From Aphanomyces cochlioides (lineage: Eukaryota; Oomycota; Saprolegniomycetes; Saprolegniales; Verrucalvaceae), in contig JAHQRK010000003.1 of assembly GCA_019828595.1 (NCBI GenBank), positions 1,984,001-2,048,000 on the forward strand: DNA of 64,000 nt, read 5' to 3'. Under the pieces are notes generated by a model that saw only the letters and a program-made list of their open reading frames with translations, had not been told where the DNA came from and ran no database searches. Every line of letters starts with the position of its first letter. Position 1 is the first letter of the stretch. Shown piece by piece: positions 35,326 to 49,693 of the stretch. Made by a program: the position numbers and the translations under genes.

Positions 35326-37064
35326 CTACGACTTGCTTAGACCGACTTGATAGCCTGAAGATACATCCCAATGAATTGCATTCACATATCGTTTCATGCA
35401 TTCAATTTCGTCGGGATTTCGAAGTAAATCGATGTTGCCAACGTCGCAAGCCCACCCACATATATTGAGCCGAGTGCTTGCATGCCATGGCTCGACAACG
35501 ATTGAGAAAGTCGACTCGGCTTCATCACGCAATGCAGTGATAAGAAGCTCCATCGTATTTGGTAATATGCATCCACAGACTTCAATCCTAGCAAAACGAA
35601 ACTCTTGAGATGATGCATCATTAAGAAGCCACTCTACTTGAAGGTATCCGCTGAGCCATTTGAGGATATGACTTTTCCTCTTGGAATCACTTGGAGAGGG
35701 ACAATGCTCGCATTTTGGAAAGGAAATCGAGCACAGACCAATGGGACATCCGTCGAAGCCAAGAGTCCTGTGAGTTATAGTGAAACGCCGCAGAGAACGC
35801 TTGCATACCAGGTTGATTCAACAAGAGATCGAAAACTCCATGTACGTGGTTGGGTCCTTGTGTGAGTAAAAGGGATTCAGGACCTCGAATGACTTGATTC
35901 GACTTCATGTCGATAGTGTCTTGGCGCTTGTCCGGAATTCCCGTACTCTCAACAGCCCCACTAGTAAAAGGCAAGATAAAGTCAACGCCCAAGTTGTGCA
36001 ATTCGCGCCGGAATGTGGACGTAGCGTGTGAAATCACGACGGCAACTCCTGAAACAAAGTTTCAAAGACGGGAGAAAGTTTCCACGTACCATTTCGGAGG
36101 CCCAAAGGTAATGTTGATGAATTGCTCGACAGAACAGTTAATTGAGGGATCAAATGTCTAAAGGATGCAGGACGGTCTCTCTCTGCACTAACACGGAAAA
36201 AGCACACAACCGACTGTGGCGTCGCGACATAGAGTGAATCTTGTCTAGTTGAACATTGTGGTATGGTTATCTGGGATGAGAGCGAACCTGTCATGGTAGA
36301 ACGTGAAGTAAGCGCTGCGGAAAGCTTCTTGCCAACTGCGAAGGCGCAGTAACGAGCTCTCGTCGTCCATAGTAGTGGTCGTTGCAGGATCCACAACTTG
36401 TGGAGTGGCTGGATGAACGTATTGATGTAAGGCAGCATTCCATCGATCTGAAGGTGATGTTGATGGAATACTATTGCGTAGAGACGATTGGACAAAGTAT
36501 CGTAAGGCCGATGTGGTGGATGAAGCACTAGAGAATTCGATGTTAGATAATCAATTGGGATGGCAACAAACCTTGATCGACGAGGAAAGCGAAACGGTGT
36601 CGTGCAAACCAGCTTACTTTTGAGTGTCCAATCCATGGGAATTCTCTCATGTGTCTATGCAGGAAATGTTGTTGTTGCGTCGATGCAATGAGTTTTCACC
36701 TACAGTCAACGAAACTGGAACTTGCAAGACGCGTCGCTTCAGAGGTCCATCCAAGCGAGCTTTGGCGTATATCGACTTCAGTTTGTCTTCAAGCGCTACA
36801 TCTTTCTCCGAGGCAGCACTAGGTGCACTCTCGGCTGGTTGAGATCTAGTATTGCCACTTTATCAACTCTCTCAGCATTGAAATGCACTCGTACGCAGCA
36901 GACTCAGATTGCTCAAGAGATTGACTTCCTTCTTCTTTTCGTCGCTTAGCCATGCGCTGTCGCTACAGCACACCGAGACTGTGATAGAAATAGTGAGGTC
37001 AAAGATAAACCTTAAGCTCCATCGGGTTCAAACGTAGTTTGCTTTCAGGCTTCAGCGTGCTCAT
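35326..37064 (-). CDS. DONSON: DONSON-family replication factor
   Basis: Multi-exon minus-strand gene. The first exon (MSTLKPESKLRLNPMELK) splices over a 48-nt intron to a basic stretch (RQRMAKRRKEE). Diagnostic blocks of the family follow in order: the entry motif IPMDWTLKSKLVCTTP, the WQEAFRSAYFTFYHDR block, then a beta-rich core leading to VVISHATSTFRRELHNLGVD with FILPF. Near the end are EVCGCILPNTMELLITALRD and NICGWAC, which match the conserved C-terminus of vertebrate and plant DONSON. Introns are about 45-50 nt. DONSON acts in the nucleus in origin firing and CMG helicase assembly. The exact joins in the region 35,640-36,020 are less certain than the rest. Faces the atlastin gene tail to tail. 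Confidence 0.82.
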
Positions 37065-37265
37065 GGTTTACGATGATGGCGCTAACTTTCCTGTTTGAAT
37101 TTTATATTAGTCCTTGTTGAAAATCGAACAAGGATACATCCTAAAATTGCACTAAATGTCATATTAAGCTAGGTAAGAAGCGGAAAGTGCATTAAGTATG
37201 AAGAAAGCATGTAAATCTATGGATATGGCTGTGCTACACGGGGCGAATAAATAGTCCGGCATGGC

Positions 37266-40200
37266 TTACTCCATGTCTGTCACGACGTGGTTGTTGGTGG
37301 CGCTGCCTTGCTGCATATCTATATGGCCGGCACTCTGTCCTCGAGACGCCTTCTCTTCGTCTCTTCTGCCGGACTGTTGAAGAAGATCTACCTTCAGTGA
37401 GGCTGTATCACGGTGGCCACGTTCGTCGGCTTCTTCATTGGGTGATGAATAGGCAAAGCCCATGTACTGAATATCGCTTAGGTTACGAACACCTGCTCGT
37501 TTATCGGCCTCGATTTGCTCTGGAGTTCGCTGGACACAGTTTTGTTTGGCGACTGGATCTGGTTGGAGAACTTGAGTTTTCGTGACTTCAGACACATCGC
37601 ACGAAACTTTGCTGCTCATGTGGCGACCCATGACAAGACGCTCGCGTAAGATATCTGCTTCTGTAGGGCAATAAAACTTGACCCAGCTAAGACACAATGT
37701 GTTAGAGCTTGAATGATTTAGAATGCCATACAATTTTAGGGAAAGATCAACAAGGAAGTTGGCCACTGGAACGAGGAAAAAATTCGCCCAGTAAATCCCC
37801 CTATGTTTGGATGAATTCGCTGCATTTTAATAACCACTTACGACGATAGCAAAATCGATGTGATACCCCACATATCCCAGCTAAGAAATGTACAATGAGG
37901 ATACACTCCCAGGAAGAAGAAAAAGAGCGCGATTGAAAATATGATAAAGCCACGGTTGTACGATGTCCACGACATTGTTTCCAAAATCACCTTGCAATTC
38001 ATTGTCATGAGCAGGCCAGTGTAAATCGTTGTGCCTTGCAAATGAAATGCATGCGTTGGATATCCCATGACGTAGGCCAGAGGCAATAAGAAACTGACGA
38101 AGGCGTGAAATACGGCGTTGGCAATCCATATACTGAAGCGGTAAATGTTTAAGTCGTCGTTGCGTTGCCCAGTCGTATATAATGTTGGATGCGACATTGC
38201 TTGCTCAGGACTCACATCTTCATCAAAGATACCTATGGCAATAATCGGTAGGGCCAAAAAGAAATTCCACCCAGCCATAACAAAGCTCTCGAAAACAGAT
38301 GTGCCGCTGTGAGCATTGACAAAGTTGTACAAGAAGAGCACAATCACCAGGGCCATGTTTTTGTAGAACGAGTACAAGATAACTTTCGCGATTCGCTTGT
38401 AATTGGATCGACCGTGCACCAAAAGTAAGCGTTGAAGAAAACTACGTCAAAGTTAGTTGATAAAACACCAAAGTCACACCGAAATTGTGCTATGGCGTAG
38501 TCGCTAGCATTAACAGCTTGGACACCTTCTTGCCCACAAATACCAATACCCACATGGGCAGATTGAATCATATTCACGTCGTTGGCGCCATCACCAATTG
38601 CAAGTGTGATTGGTTTGTTGCGAGAATTATACCGAACCTATCGATGGCAGTTTTCAAAATAAAGTCAAGTGGATATTTGTACCAGGTTGACAATGTCGGC
38701 TTTTTGGGCTGGCGAAACTCGACAAGCTACCATTGCTTTACAGACACTTGCAACAACGAGAAGTTTTTGTCGGAGTTCTTTGGCTTTGATCTGGTCACTT
38801 GACGAGAGAGTTTTCGATGGAAAGAAATGAACTAGTGCCTTGCCATCACACACGATGGCAATATCTTCGGCAACAGTTTTATTTTTATAGTGGTATTGAA
38901 TTGCTTCCATGCGGTACAGGTATTCCAACTACGAGTGAATAAATAAGCAGGCTGTATCAAGTATTTACCTGGTCTGTCAAGCCCGCAATATCTTCTCGGT
39001 TGACAAATAAAAGCTGCATGCTGTCATTCAACAGACGACAAGCATGACCAATGTTAACTGCTGTTTCTTCTTTGTCCCCTGTAAGGACCCAAATTTTGAT
39101 GCCTGCTTTTGCAAGACTAAATATTGTGTGGGGCACACCAACTTGCAGTTTATCTTCAATGGCCGTTGCTCCAACAACGTCCATACCAACCTCCAGTAGT
39201 TCGGCAGTCGCATCAAGCAAGGCGTCGCGGTCAACCAATGATGTTGCTGCTGCTTGGTATACTTTATTCCATTCTTCGTACTCTGTAGACGTCAGAACTC
39301 TTTTTGCCAAAACAAGCGTGCGCAGGCCTTCGGATGCAAACGTTTTCAAATGTTCTTCTAACAGCGCAGTACCATCCTTGTTAGCACAGCGTGGTATAAT
39401 CACGTTGTCAGCTCCTTTGCAATATACCAAAATACCGCCATCAGGCGCTTGAACTACAACCGACATGCGCTTTCTAGTCGAATTGAATTCGTTCACGTTC
39501 AAAATCTCGTATTTTTCCATTGACGGTGGGGACCCTTTGAGCGTGACTTCGACTTCCACAAACGGGGCTGGTGTCACCAGTTTAAATCCCAAACAGCGAG
39601 CTGCTTTCACCAATGCTTCTTCGTCCGGTGAGGATGCTCTGTAATTCGTCACACCTGTTTTAGCATTTGTTTCTGGAATGACAGTATGGCAGACCGAAAG
39701 CAAAGTGAGGAATTCTCGAATTTTTTGGCTGTTGGATCCATTCGTTTTCATTTCGGTGATCAAGCGAGGGTCATCGAAATGAATAGTCTTATCCAGGAAT
39801 ATTTGTGCGTCCTTTAAGTCAGCAGCCGGACCTGGGCCATTATCCACAGGGGGTAGTGAAGATGCCGTGCCATGTTTGGCTGCTAAATTGGCGACAGCTT
39901 GGGCAATTTCTGTCGAGCCGTAGCCGTACACGGTACCACCAATCGAACATTTCCGGAATTCCATGATATTTTGTGTCAACGTGCCGGTCTTGTCACTGAA
40001 TATATACTCAATTTGACCAAGATCTTCATTCAAATCCGAAGTCCGAGCAATTGCATTGAATCCTTCGTGGCTCATTTCCATGTCGTTTGAAATGTTTTTG
40101 GCTTGGGCAACCTACGCCATGGCGGTTTAGCAGTCTGCACATCAAAGCAGTAGTACCTTGACCATATCAAGCGAAACATACAACGAAATAGGCACAAGAT

Positions 40201-41449
40201 TGTTGTAGAGGATCAAGAATGTGAAAAATGCCGATGGATCCGTTTTAAGAAAAGGTATGTACCAGTCATTCAGCTCTAAATTTACTTTCACCCACGCATT
40301 ATAGGACAATGCACTGATGACACACAACAACGCCTACAGAGAATTACAATTAAATGGATGCATTCGTAGGAGGTGCTACCTGCGTGAGAAAAATTAAAAT
40401 AATGCAACGGTTCACTTGCTTGTAAACGTTGCTCTGCTTCGATGGCGTCGATCGGGCATTTTGCATCAATTTGGACTCCCTGCCCGCAAACAACACAATC
40501 CCGAAGACATACGAACAACTACGGATGCTACATCCACGCAAGATGATGTTGCTGGGACCAATAGGCACTGGATCCGCCAAGGAAGGAGTCACAACACGCC
40601 CCGTGAAATTGTATAAACGATTGTTGGGCTGTTCATATTCGATATAACCTCCGAAGGCCTTACAGCTCTCCTTGTGCTTCTGTTCGTCAAGGACAGGCTA
40701 CATCAATTATTAGGCTATAGAAGTTCAATTGCCCACTCACATTATTGAGAGCACGAAATCCAATCAACTTTGCAATGGGTTCGCAAGCCGTCCGACGTTT
40801 GAGATTGGTCTCACCGTCAAGATTGCAAGTCTCAACAAAGCATCGACCTTCCTCTTCTGAAGTTGCTAAAATCAAAATGTCCGCGGGCAACTCATCCTTG
40901 TCCTTAAGAAACAAAATGTCACCAACTTCGACTTGTTGCCATTGTTTTTCTTGCACAGTTCCATTGGCTGCTAATATCTATGAAATCATCACATGACCAG
41001 TCTTCATAACTTTGTATTTACGTAGCATTTGCGGTTGTTTTGAATACCGTCGGCATCATGACGCTTTTTGTCTTCAATGGCTTGCTTCACCATGGAAACA
41101 ATTAAAACGATAACCAGAGGCCCCGCTGTCGTGTACTTGTTCGTTGGCGACCAGTCAGATGCCAGCTATCATACGACTTCAGCACAAAACATTTCGCGAC
41201 TTACTTGAATGATGGAAATAAAGAGGAAATACATGTTGGCGATGACTCGAAAAAACTCGAAGAGTGTTTTAGGCACAAAGCTAGAGTGAGATCATTCAAG
41301 CGATTTATACGACCTCAAACTCACGAGATAACAGTGTACTTGGAAGTGGAGACCCAATTGTTAGTATATTTGAATTCCTTTCGAAGCCGCTCGTTCTCGG
41401 TGTCATTGTTGACGTGCACAACGCGCGAATCCTGCTTGATTTCGCCCAT
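37266..41449 (-). CDS. P4-type ATPase (phospholipid flippase), about 1,200 aa
   Basis: The start [15 protein letters not shown] followed by [13 protein letters not shown] is the typical N-terminus, with later [18 protein letters not shown] in the first membrane region. The actuator domain has [14 protein letters not shown], the phosphorylation site is [11 protein letters not shown] at about 39,990, the nucleotide domain has [12 protein letters not shown] and [10 protein letters not shown], and the hinge has [16 protein letters not shown]. The gene continues with [14 protein letters not shown] and [14 protein letters not shown], then the C-terminal membrane helices. About 12 introns of 40-55 nt are needed. 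The hydrophilic tail (about 150 aa) ends at 37,266. P4-ATPases move phosphatidylserine and phosphatidylethanolamine to the cytosolic leaflet. No missing catalytic residue seen. Confidence 0.92.
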
Positions 41450-41967
41450 GGAAGAGCTTGTTGCCAGCTGGGCGAACACTTTCCACTTGACGCCTGGTTG
41501 CAGCCCGAGATTATTTTTAGGTGAAACGGCTCGAGTGGTTTCAACTCAAATTTATCAACACCAACTTCACACATGTGCTCTTGTCCTGCGTATAGGTCTG
41601 TCTTCCCGCATGTGGACAACATTGAGGTCTAGTCATCCCTCGCCTCATTTATTGATGTCTTTGGTACCCTTAATGGTTTCTCCAGGGAAACAGCACGAAG
41701 AACTCGTAGGACATGAAAAGTAATCCGAAGTGATGTTGCTTTGCCTTGTTTAGTGCTTAATTGTTACCTCGTGATGAGACGCATGGCATGACACGTTGAC
41801 TTGAACCTCGCACGGCAGAGTTCTCCCTTGCGCAGCGTTTCAGAATTTAATTTTGGAACACTGTGACGTCGAAGGGACGCGTTGAAACCATCCAACTGGT
41901 TCATGGAATATAGCACATCGACGTCGTCCAAGTTGCTGTCCAAGTTACTGCTCCTCTATAGACCACA
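41450..41967. other. Divergent intergenic region, P4-ATPase / CDKL
   Basis: 518 bp between the start codons of two divergently transcribed genes. It must hold both promoters. No motif stood out, and open frames here look like chance. Confidence 0.5.
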
Positions 41968-43870
<1,903 letters not shown>

Positions 43871-43915
43871 TACGATATCTCCCATTGTTGTACAATTTCG
43901 CCTTATTTGCTATAT

Positions 43916-45622
43916 CTACCGACGGAAAATTGCGCCAGCATATTGTGGTGACCGAGGATCTTCAACAAAGCTCGCAAACCGATTGTACCGTGCGATGGCA
44001 TCCGCAGTGCCAAGTCCTCCCATTTTAACTTGACCACAACCAACCCCGATAGCAAAATCCACTGGAAATACGTCGTCTGTTGTGCCAGGATCGCATCCCA
44101 TCATCAACGCTAAGCCTAGGACGCGTGCTTGGTTGACACTTTTGATTGCTTGAGTCACAGTCGAAAACTAGTGCAAGAATTGATGATAAGTATAAAAAGC
44201 ACAACGTTGAACATACATTTGATAGATGAATGAGGACAGTGTTGCAAGCACGTTCCTCTTGAACAACGTCAAACCCAAGTTGGAGCAAATCATGTCCGAC
44301 GACTTGGAGTTTTACCGACGCATCGCCGCCAATACCGACATTTCCTTCGCCTTGAGGAGATGATGTGGCTTCGTCCTCAACATTACGAAGAAGTGTACTG
44401 GCCAGTTTGACATCTCGAACGTCAAATGGGTCGACAACAGTCGTGATATGGTGCTGTCGCCACCATTCCTTGATGATTTCCATGAGCTCGTCTCTACTCA
44501 GCTGTTTCAGTATTACGAATGCCAATGAAATCATTGTACCCTGACTTGAGGAGACCTTTGGAACCAGGAATCCACTTGTCTAAATTGTAGACGCAGTCAC
44601 CATTTGGTTGTGCGCTCGCAAATGCATGCGCGGCGACGTCGATACCAATTGCTATTGGTACTGCAGTCGGATGGATTTCTTTCAATTTGGCCAGCGCATC
44701 GCGTACGAGTAAGAGAGCCTCATCAGATGATGATACAAGCGGAACGAATCCACCAAAGACACCACGGTTCGAGTGACCAAGGCCTTTGGCAACTAAGAGC
44801 TCTTTAAGGACGAGCTGAAATTCAGCACCCCATCTTAGAGCGTCTTGGAAACTTGCACAGTCCAATGGCATGGCTGTGATATCCTGAAGAAAGACCTTGC
44901 TTGAGCCAAAATTGCTGCCATGGATGATGCTAAAAATTGGGACGGGAATGCACGCATCTAGAATTGAGAGGAGAAGTTTTCAGGACAAGGAGCGAGGGTG
45001 TACTCTCAATGGGTACGTCAGCAAGCGCTGCAATATGTTCAAAGAGCGGAACGTCTTTGTGCACAGCCCCGGCCTTGCAGATGGCTATTGATAAAGCAAG
45101 ACAGGCTTGTCGCCCAAGCTTATCCTCCATTGACAGGATCTTTTCGTCACACGCCGCCTGCTCGCTTGGGTCCATGCCTTCGAGCAAGTGCTGTACATAT
45201 AGCGAAAGATCTCGTGCACGAATGCCCATTCCTCGGAAGCGTGTCACATCGTCAGTATCAAAAATGGCTGACGTGAACGAGGAAGTTGATCCCTCGAACC
45301 GACCCTTGGGCGTGTGAACACTGGCAAGTAAGGTTGGCAAGCCATTCGAGTCGACGATTTCCCGTGCTGAAATTGAAAAAATACCTTTACCTGACGTTGC
45401 TCGACTTTGAAGAAGATCGCCAAGAACAAGGTATGGATCCGCAGGCCGGTCGCGAACAACTTGATTCACAAGCAAATTGAGAGTATTCTCAAGTCCATGC
45501 TGGGCTAGATATTCTTCCACAAGTTCTTTCTCATTCACTTCCTCGGGATTGGATTGCAATGTTCCAGTCGACGAGGCAGGGCTTGGACCGCTTGATGGCG
45601 TGCTCTTGGCTTTCTTGCTCAT
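43916..45622 (-). CDS. ENO4: ENO4-like enolase homologue with docking-type N-terminus, probably catalytically inactive
   Basis: Starts MSKKAKSTPSSGPSP. Residues about 32-70 (EYLAQHGLENTLNLLVNQVV, then RPADPYLVLGDLL) resemble an RII/DPY30-type dimerisation-docking helix pair. The enolase fold follows (AREIVDSNGLPTLLASV, then GMDPSEQAACDEKILSMEDK). Exons join over 46-nt introns at about 44,970 and 44,510. Key catalytic positions are changed: the catalytic-lysine block reads TVLIHLSN, the SHRSGETED loop is replaced by GCDPGTTDD, and the QIVGDD block reads QVVGHD. The end VKMGGLGTADAIARYNRF matches ENO4 rather than glycolytic enolase. ENO4 is a sperm-flagellum protein in mammals, so a flagellar role is likely. 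Ends 45 bp from the CDKL stop. Confidence 0.82.
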
Positions 45623-45937
45623 GTTGTCCTTTGGTGGAAAGATCGTAAATTTTCCGGATACGGATAAACTTTACCTTGAACTCAAGTACACCGCCGCACC
45701 GTTGACAACTACAGGGAGAATAATAAATTCCTGGCTTATGACTAGGACATCTCTATTCTTTCGTGTATTCCAAACCCATCAAATTTCGGGTTCAAACAAA
45801 TACGATCTCTCTGTCGAGGCAATCGCCCCCCATAACGACATCTCCGAACCTGCTTATTAGTTATATAGATACTATGCGCATTATCCAATGTGCTTTTATT
45901 TGGGGGCTAGCTTTCCGAACTGCAATTATAGGGGGAG
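45623..45937. other. Intergenic, upstream of ENO4-like gene
   Basis: 315 bp between the ENO4-like start and the end of the next minus-strand gene. No feature seen beyond presumed promoter and 3'UTR. Confidence 0.5.
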
Positions 45938-46436
45938 TTAAAGCATCCAGTTATCCCTCTTATAGCGATGGATGGGGTTTCGTGCATGGGGGGGCGCTTT
46001 AGCAAGGCAAAAATCAAATCGTCCACAAGAGAACGCATCAGCAGCTTCAAAGTCGAGTGTTCCTCCAAATCGGCTCGTTTCATCCTCTGGCTAAAATGCA
46101 ATTATTTTCAACTCTTCGAAAGGAAGTCACCTGGAAGTAGTACGATCATCTCTTTGTCCCGTTTTGAAGTTTCTTCACGCAGAATGTACGTCAGTGATAA
46201 TGCTCTCTATGCTTTCGTTATAGAAAATGCACATCAATCCTCGAATAGTTCAGCTTTAATCGTGCAGTTTATCGTGACAAAGCCAACACTGGCATCTTCA
46301 ATCATAGAAATCAGTGCTTTATAGCCCGTCGAAGCTCAATTGCATCTTCTCTACCTTCCTCTGCCAAATAGATGTTGAGCGAATTGAGAATGATGGTGAT
46401 TTCGCTTGACCAATCAAAATATTGTATTCTTTTCAT
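45938..46436 (-). CDS. Unrecognised small multi-exon gene, possibly broken
   Basis: From ATG at 46,436 the frame reads MKRIQYFDWSSEITIILNSL and on to EDAIELRRAIK, where it meets a stop. Shifting by one base continues naturally as LISMIEDASVGFVTINCTIK. After a further gap with two stops comes ALSLTYILREETSKRDKEMI, which splices (GT-AG, 40 nt) to PEDETSRFGGTLDFEAADAF and ends in TAA at 45938-45940. The open segments clearly look coding. The two interruptions are either introns without normal GT ends, sequence errors, or real lesions. No family recognised. Shares a 160-bp divergent promoter region with NMD3. Confidence 0.45.
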
Positions 46437-46598
46437 TTTTATTCGTTTTCCCAACAAGATTGTTCGTGGAGCATTCGATTGAACTCTAGGAATTAATACT
46501 GATTGGCTAAAATAAAAATAAAAGTTTGCATTGCAATTGGTCCATGGAATTTCAACGACGCGGACAGAGTTCATTTGAAAACTTGATCGGAAAGGACT

Positions 46599-48212
46599 AT
46601 GACGATGTAAGGAAGCTCGCACCGCCTGTGGATGGATTTGCTTAATTCTGTGCTTCTAGTCATTGCTGTATGTGCGGTGTCTCAGTAGAGCCCAATATGG
46701 CCAATATGTGCGCGCCTTGCTTGTCGAACGAAGTAGACATCACGGAAGGCATTTCAAAAGAATTGACGCTCGTCCAATGCCGAGGATGTCTTCGTTTTCA
46801 ACGGACAGCAGGCGGCAAAGGAAGCCAGCCCATTTTTTCCGAGTGCCCTTTGGAATCACTTGAGTTAATGGCGCTGTGTTTGAAGAAAATTCACGGTCTG
46901 AACAAAGATGTCAAGTTGATCGATGCGAGTTTTATCTGGACTGAGCCTCACAGCAAACGTATTAAACTCAAGTTGACGATTCGAAAAGAAGTATACCTTA
47001 CTCCTTTGTTATGTTGGTCTCTAATGGTCTTTGTAGGCTGTTCGCAATGCATTTCTCCAAAAATCCTTTGTCGTGACATTTGTCGTCGAGAATTTGAAGT
47101 GTGCTGACTGCACAAAGCAATATCGCAATGAAACTTGGAAGGCCGTTGTTCAAATTCGCCAAAAGGTATTTGTTATCTTTGATCCGATAGAAGAGGTTAT
47201 CTTCATCGAGTAGGTGAACCACAAGCGGACATTTTATCATTTGGAGCAAGTCATCCTGAAGCACTCCGCCCATGAACGGGCAATTGGCATGACGGCGGAA
47301 AAGGATGGCATGGATTTTTTCTTTGGAGAAAAGAATAGTGCGGAACGTTTCACCCACTTCATCGGCCAACATGTCCCTGTGCGCTCAAAATCAGCACGCA
47401 AGCTGGTTTCAACTGATAACCACAACAACACTGCCAACGTCAAGTTGACAATTGTAGCCGAAATTGCACCCATTTGCAAGGATGATCTTGTTGTTTTGGA
47501 CAAGCGTATGGCGCAATTGGTCGGTTCCAGTCTTGTTTTGGTGTCCCGTGTGACGACTCAAATTCACATTTTGGACCCACTGACCGCCCGAAGGTAGAGT
47601 TAATTCTTGTCGCCCCCATTCTGAGAATTGTAATTTAGAGCTGAAATTACGTCCGAAAAGTATTGGAAGAACCCATTTGAGGCTCTCGACAGTGCCTCCT
47701 CAATGGTGGAATTTATTGTCTTGGACGTCGAATTGCTTGATCGTAAAGCCTCCAAAGATGACGATCTCATGGCCGATGTCGAAGTTGCTCGAGTATCAGA
47801 CTTCGGCGTGAATGACACAACATTCCATGTCACAACGCATTTGGGCCGCTATCTTTCTGCTGGCGACACTGTCAAGGGATACGATTTGGGTCGATGCAAT
47901 TTTGGAACGCGACAGCTTTACTACCTGAAAGACGACTTGCCTGACATCCTCTTGGTCCGACGTGTGTTTCCCAAAAAGGATGCTCAAGACCCTAAGACCA
48001 AGAAGCGCCACGCGCGCAAATCGCTTGGTCTTGCTCGAGCTAAAACTCGAGATGCTGACAAGGAAGAAGAAGAATATGAGGCGTTTATGGAAGAATACGA
48101 AGAAGAGCAAGAAGAGATTGACGGCGAGGAAGATGAAGAAGAGACGAAAGAAGATGCCCAAGTGGTTGAACAAGAGGGAGAAGAAGTGGAAGAAACCAAG
48201 CAAGACGAATAG
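46599..48212 (+). CDS. NMD3: NMD3, 60S ribosomal subunit nuclear export adaptor
   Basis: The start at 46,599 (MTIHCCMCG) is chosen because splicing the first intron (about 46,607-46,669) puts only this ATG in frame. An upstream ATG at 46,544 is out of frame. The N-terminal Cys pairs (CCMCG, MCAPC, ADCTKQ) form the zinc-binding region, and NEVDITEGISKE is a family hallmark. Four introns in all. The core continues through GMDFFFGEKNSAERFTHFI and VVLDKRMAQLVGSS to GYDLGRCNF. The C-terminus is strongly acidic (long Glu/Asp runs, ending KQDE), where the export signal of NMD3 usually lies. Faces PRCC, with stops 20 bp apart. Confidence 0.92.
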
Positions 48213-48232
48213 AAAGTGACTGAGCTTGCTAT

Positions 48233-49331
48233 TTACCAGCCATATTTAGCCGCTGTTTCTTTCTTGGATCTAGCCATCTGTGCCCTGCTATCCAAGAGGT
48301 CGAGCTCGCGCACTTTGGCATCAAATGTGAGCTGATTGAGTTGATGACGTTGGCGCTGCAGTCTAAAGTCCACGATAAACAGAGATTTCCATAAGCTAAA
48401 GGCTCACCGAGTTGGTCGATAGGATGAAATGACATAACCAGCTTCTGTTTCTGTACCTGCCATGCTGGCCAAGACTTGAGCCTAGCCAAACAAATCAGCA
48501 ACCCCAGATGATACATGTATGTACTTCTTTGTCATGGGAATAGCCTCTTGCATCGATGGGACGTTGCCATGCATCTGGAGCAACAGCTTGGACTTCGGTG
48601 ATCTAGTCGAAGTGTGAGCATACTGCAACGATGAAATATCGCGTACTTTGCCAGCCACAGCGTCAAATTGGCCTTGTTGTAACAAGCGTTCTAGCTCCCG
48701 TTCGTTGTTTCTCCGTCGTTTGCCCTGCATTATGAACCATGAGGAAACAGTAGAGAGAAGAAGATGCGGTACTTGTCCATAATCCTCGGCGGCATGTTCG
48801 TCATCAAAGCTGTAATTGGAGACGAAATTGTCATGAGCTGTCTGTGGAGGTTCGCTATCTGTCGAAACGTCTTGTGGTTCCTACATCATCCATACCATGA
48901 ATTGAGACACATGCAGAGAGGTATCTCACAGCTAGAGTTGCTGTCTGTGTCTTTGGTGGTGGAGCTTGGGTCGCTGGAAGCACTTTGAAGGCTACTTTAG
49001 GTGGTGGTAAGAAGCTCAATAAATCAGCTGGGGCTTCATTCTTTGCTTTGGTCACAGCTTTGCGCTTGGCAGGCGCTTTTTCGTCATCTGATTCGTCGTC
49101 GCTGTTTAGCGTACGACCGCTTTCAAGCAGCTTTTGGATTTCTGGCGGCAAATGCAACACCTTCTTCTTCTTCTTCGGTGGCTTGGGAGCAACTGGTTTC
49201 TTCTCTGATAATGACGGTAAGCTTGGAGGGTGAAATATCACGGGGGAAGGTTCTGCCACTGTCTTCGGCACTTTTACTGGGGTTGGGCCATCGCTGTCGG
49301 AATCTGAGCCGTAGTCCGCTACGAGTGACAT
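48233..49331 (-). CDS. PRCC: PRCC-family nuclear protein
   Basis: Begins MSLVADYGSDSDSDG, the usual acidic start of the family, chosen over an in-frame ATG four codons upstream. A Pro/Lys-rich region (PKPPKKKKKVLHLP) is followed by LLSFLPPPK. After introns near 48,900 and 48,740 comes QGKRRRNNERELERLLQQG. The C-terminus ends with HQLNQLTFDAKVRELDL, then KKETAAKYGW and TAA at 48233-48235. The last block aligns with the conserved end of human PRCC (RHQI...AKYGF). PRCC associates with splicing factors and the mitotic checkpoint protein MAD2B. Length about 270 aa, shorter than the vertebrate protein. Confidence 0.82.
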
Positions 49332-49463
49332 GATCAACACCAAAAATAAAATGATACAGGTTTACACTTATACATTAATACAGGATATGTTTTTTGAGAG
49401 GTTAACTAAGTCTGAAACAAATATTTTTCCGCCCCATAAATATTCGTCCTGAACGTTCTTTTA

Positions 49464-49690
49464 GGGCCCGTCTGGATGCCAAATAAAAAATATTGTGAAA
49501 ATTGAAAATATTCTACTTTGAGTAGAATATTATTTATTGCATATTTGGCTTGTTTTGAAATAAATTATTGCAATAAAATTTATGCAATATTTGGCATCCA
49601 GACAGTGCATTTTGCGATAATCAAAATTATGCAATAATTGATCAAAATATTGCGAATTATCTCAATAATAGGTGGCATCCAGACGGGCCC
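49464..49690. mobile_element. MITE-like element 1, 227 bp, AT-rich
   Basis: Terminal inverted repeats gggcccgtctggatgcc and its complement, with an AT-rich interior free of coding sequence. A third TIR-like motif (ggcatccagac) lies inside at about 49,588, suggesting a nested or truncated second copy. Flanks are TTA on the left and TTG on the right, compatible with a 3-bp target duplication of the PIF/Harbinger (Tourist) kind. The superfamily is inference. Confidence 0.75.
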
Positions 49691-49693
49691 TTG

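Noticed and set aside
36034..36636. A 200-aa single-exon minus-strand gene
   Set aside because: It is a read-through of three DONSON exons and their introns; the conserved blocks appear only after splicing and a frame change.
41205..41723. A 172-aa plus-strand gene
   Set aside because: It overlaps, antisense, the first exons of the P4-ATPase, which have strong family motifs.
43916..45622. Canonical glycolytic enolase
   Set aside because: Catalytic lysine and the SHRSGETED loop are absent, and there is an extra N-terminal domain.
46544..46600. Upstream ATG (MEFQRRGQ) as the NMD3 start
   Set aside because: Splicing the first intron from that frame puts the zinc-binding region out of frame. 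ATG at 46,599 reads straight into HCCMCG.
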